From Lachnospiraceae bacterium (GTDB lineage Bacteria > Bacillota > Clostridia > Lachnospirales > Lachnospiraceae): a stretch of 64,000 nucleotides of DNA. The translations under genes were made by a program, and so were the position numbers. Shown here piece after piece: positions 63,531-64,000 of this stretch (the first letter of the stretch is position 1; every line of letters starts with the position of its first letter). The stretch is taken from NCBI GenBank assembly GCA_910575005.1, contig CAJTCL010000002.1:186001-250000 (forward strand). Direction: 5' to 3'. Below the pieces are notes generated by a model. It did not search any database. It had not been told where the DNA came from and saw nothing but the letters and a program-made list of their open reading frames with translations.

Positions 63531-64000
63531 ATGAAAAAAGCATTACCTATTGGAGTAGATATTTTTGAGAAAATTATTGAAAGTGGATATTATTATGTTG
63601 ATAAAACTATGATGATCAAAGAGTTGATGGATTTAATATGTGATATTATCCGGTGATCAATTTGACTTTAAAGTCAGCCAAACAGAATACCCGCGAGTCT
63701 TCCTTTTATAAATTAAAAAATATTTTAATAACTGAATTTGATCGTCATAGTACAATGATTGATTAAGGAAAATTTTCGGAGAAGGAAAGAAAACAGTATG
63801 ATAGATTTGTCAATGAGGAGGCTTCTATAGATGAATATTCTGGTTCTCTGGAATTTATTTTTACAGGATTGAATCATTTGAACATTATATCTGTGCTGGA
63901 TGAAAAATATAGCGAACATTTCGGGTTTACGCTGCCAGAAGCAACACAAATCATGTCTTATTATGGCGCCGAAAGCCGCATGGAGGATTTGAAAGCCTGG
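63531..64000 (+). pseudogene. AAA-ATPase-like family protein, decayed (continues past window)
   Basis: ATG 63531 after AGGAGGTGG opens with MKKALPIGVDIFEKIIESGY and YYVDKTMMIKELM, the exact N-terminus of the large AAA-ATPase-like/PD-(D/E)XK family of gut anaerobes. The frame stops at 63654. Later pieces (RFVNEEASIDEYSGSLEFIF and FGFTLPEATQIMSYYGAESR) match the middle of the same family, separated by a stop and missing the P-loop. A large internal deletion and at least one more stop are present. Confidence 0.72.

Overview
The window looks like chromosomal DNA of a low-GC, anaerobic, spore-forming Firmicute, most likely a gut Lachnospiraceae. Support: spoIVA, an NAD-type [FeFe]-hydrogenase trimer, a giant 2-hydroxyacyl-CoA dehydratase/activase fusion, GluRS plus GlnRS, strong AGGAGG ribosome-binding sites and AT-rich spacers. 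Genus is not claimed. No rRNA, tRNA, CRISPR array or prophage was seen.

Layout. 1-7.3 kb: tail of a malQ-like gene, then a secreted protein with ten exact 165-bp modules and a transglutaminase-like domain, an MBOAT acyltransferase, a DHHW partner and a G5/DUF348 lipoprotein: a surface or envelope-modification block. 7.4-14.5 kb: spoIVA, a PadR-DUF2812-ABC export cluster, an FAD/Rieske oxidoreductase and Hsp20. 14.5-18.5 kb: a LacI-family regulator divergent from an SsuABC/NrtABC-like importer, with two matching operators between them. 18.6-19.65 kb: an accessory island with two MITE-like elements flanking a previously unannotated small toxin gene and small RNA, then decayed transposase and NUDIX fragments. 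19.7-27.3 kb: gltX-uvrD and the hydABC hydrogenase operon. 27.3-40.4 kb: mixed envelope, metabolic and unknown genes, glnS, and a YefM-type antitoxin with a nonsense-mutated YoeB toxin. 40.5-52.7 kb: argG (minus strand), a LytTR/GHKL two-component system, a GGDEF protein, and argC-GNAT-argJ-argB-argD. 52.9-63.4 kb: comEA, response regulator, histidine kinase, GerMN lipoprotein, comEC, holA, lepA, hemW. The window ends in a decayed AAA-ATPase-like gene.

The most interesting signal is at 18.78-19.07 kb: a 29-residue hydrophobic peptide ending in a charged Lys-rich tail, encoded on the minus strand, opposite a short independently promoted plus-strand RNA. The RNA can pair with about 28 of 30 bases spanning the peptide's start codon, although it is encoded beyond the gene's 3' end. 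This is a type I toxin-antitoxin architecture. A second RNA with the same -10/5' end (23 identical bp) but its own terminator lies alone at 12.17 kb, suggesting a small-RNA family. Other leads are a 16-codon ORF with three Arg codons upstream of the arginine operon, paired operators 178 bp apart at the LacI/importer locus, and several structured leaders (ABC ATPase, glnS, GGDEF gene, lepA).

All family names come from reading motifs in the translated sequence; no database search was run.
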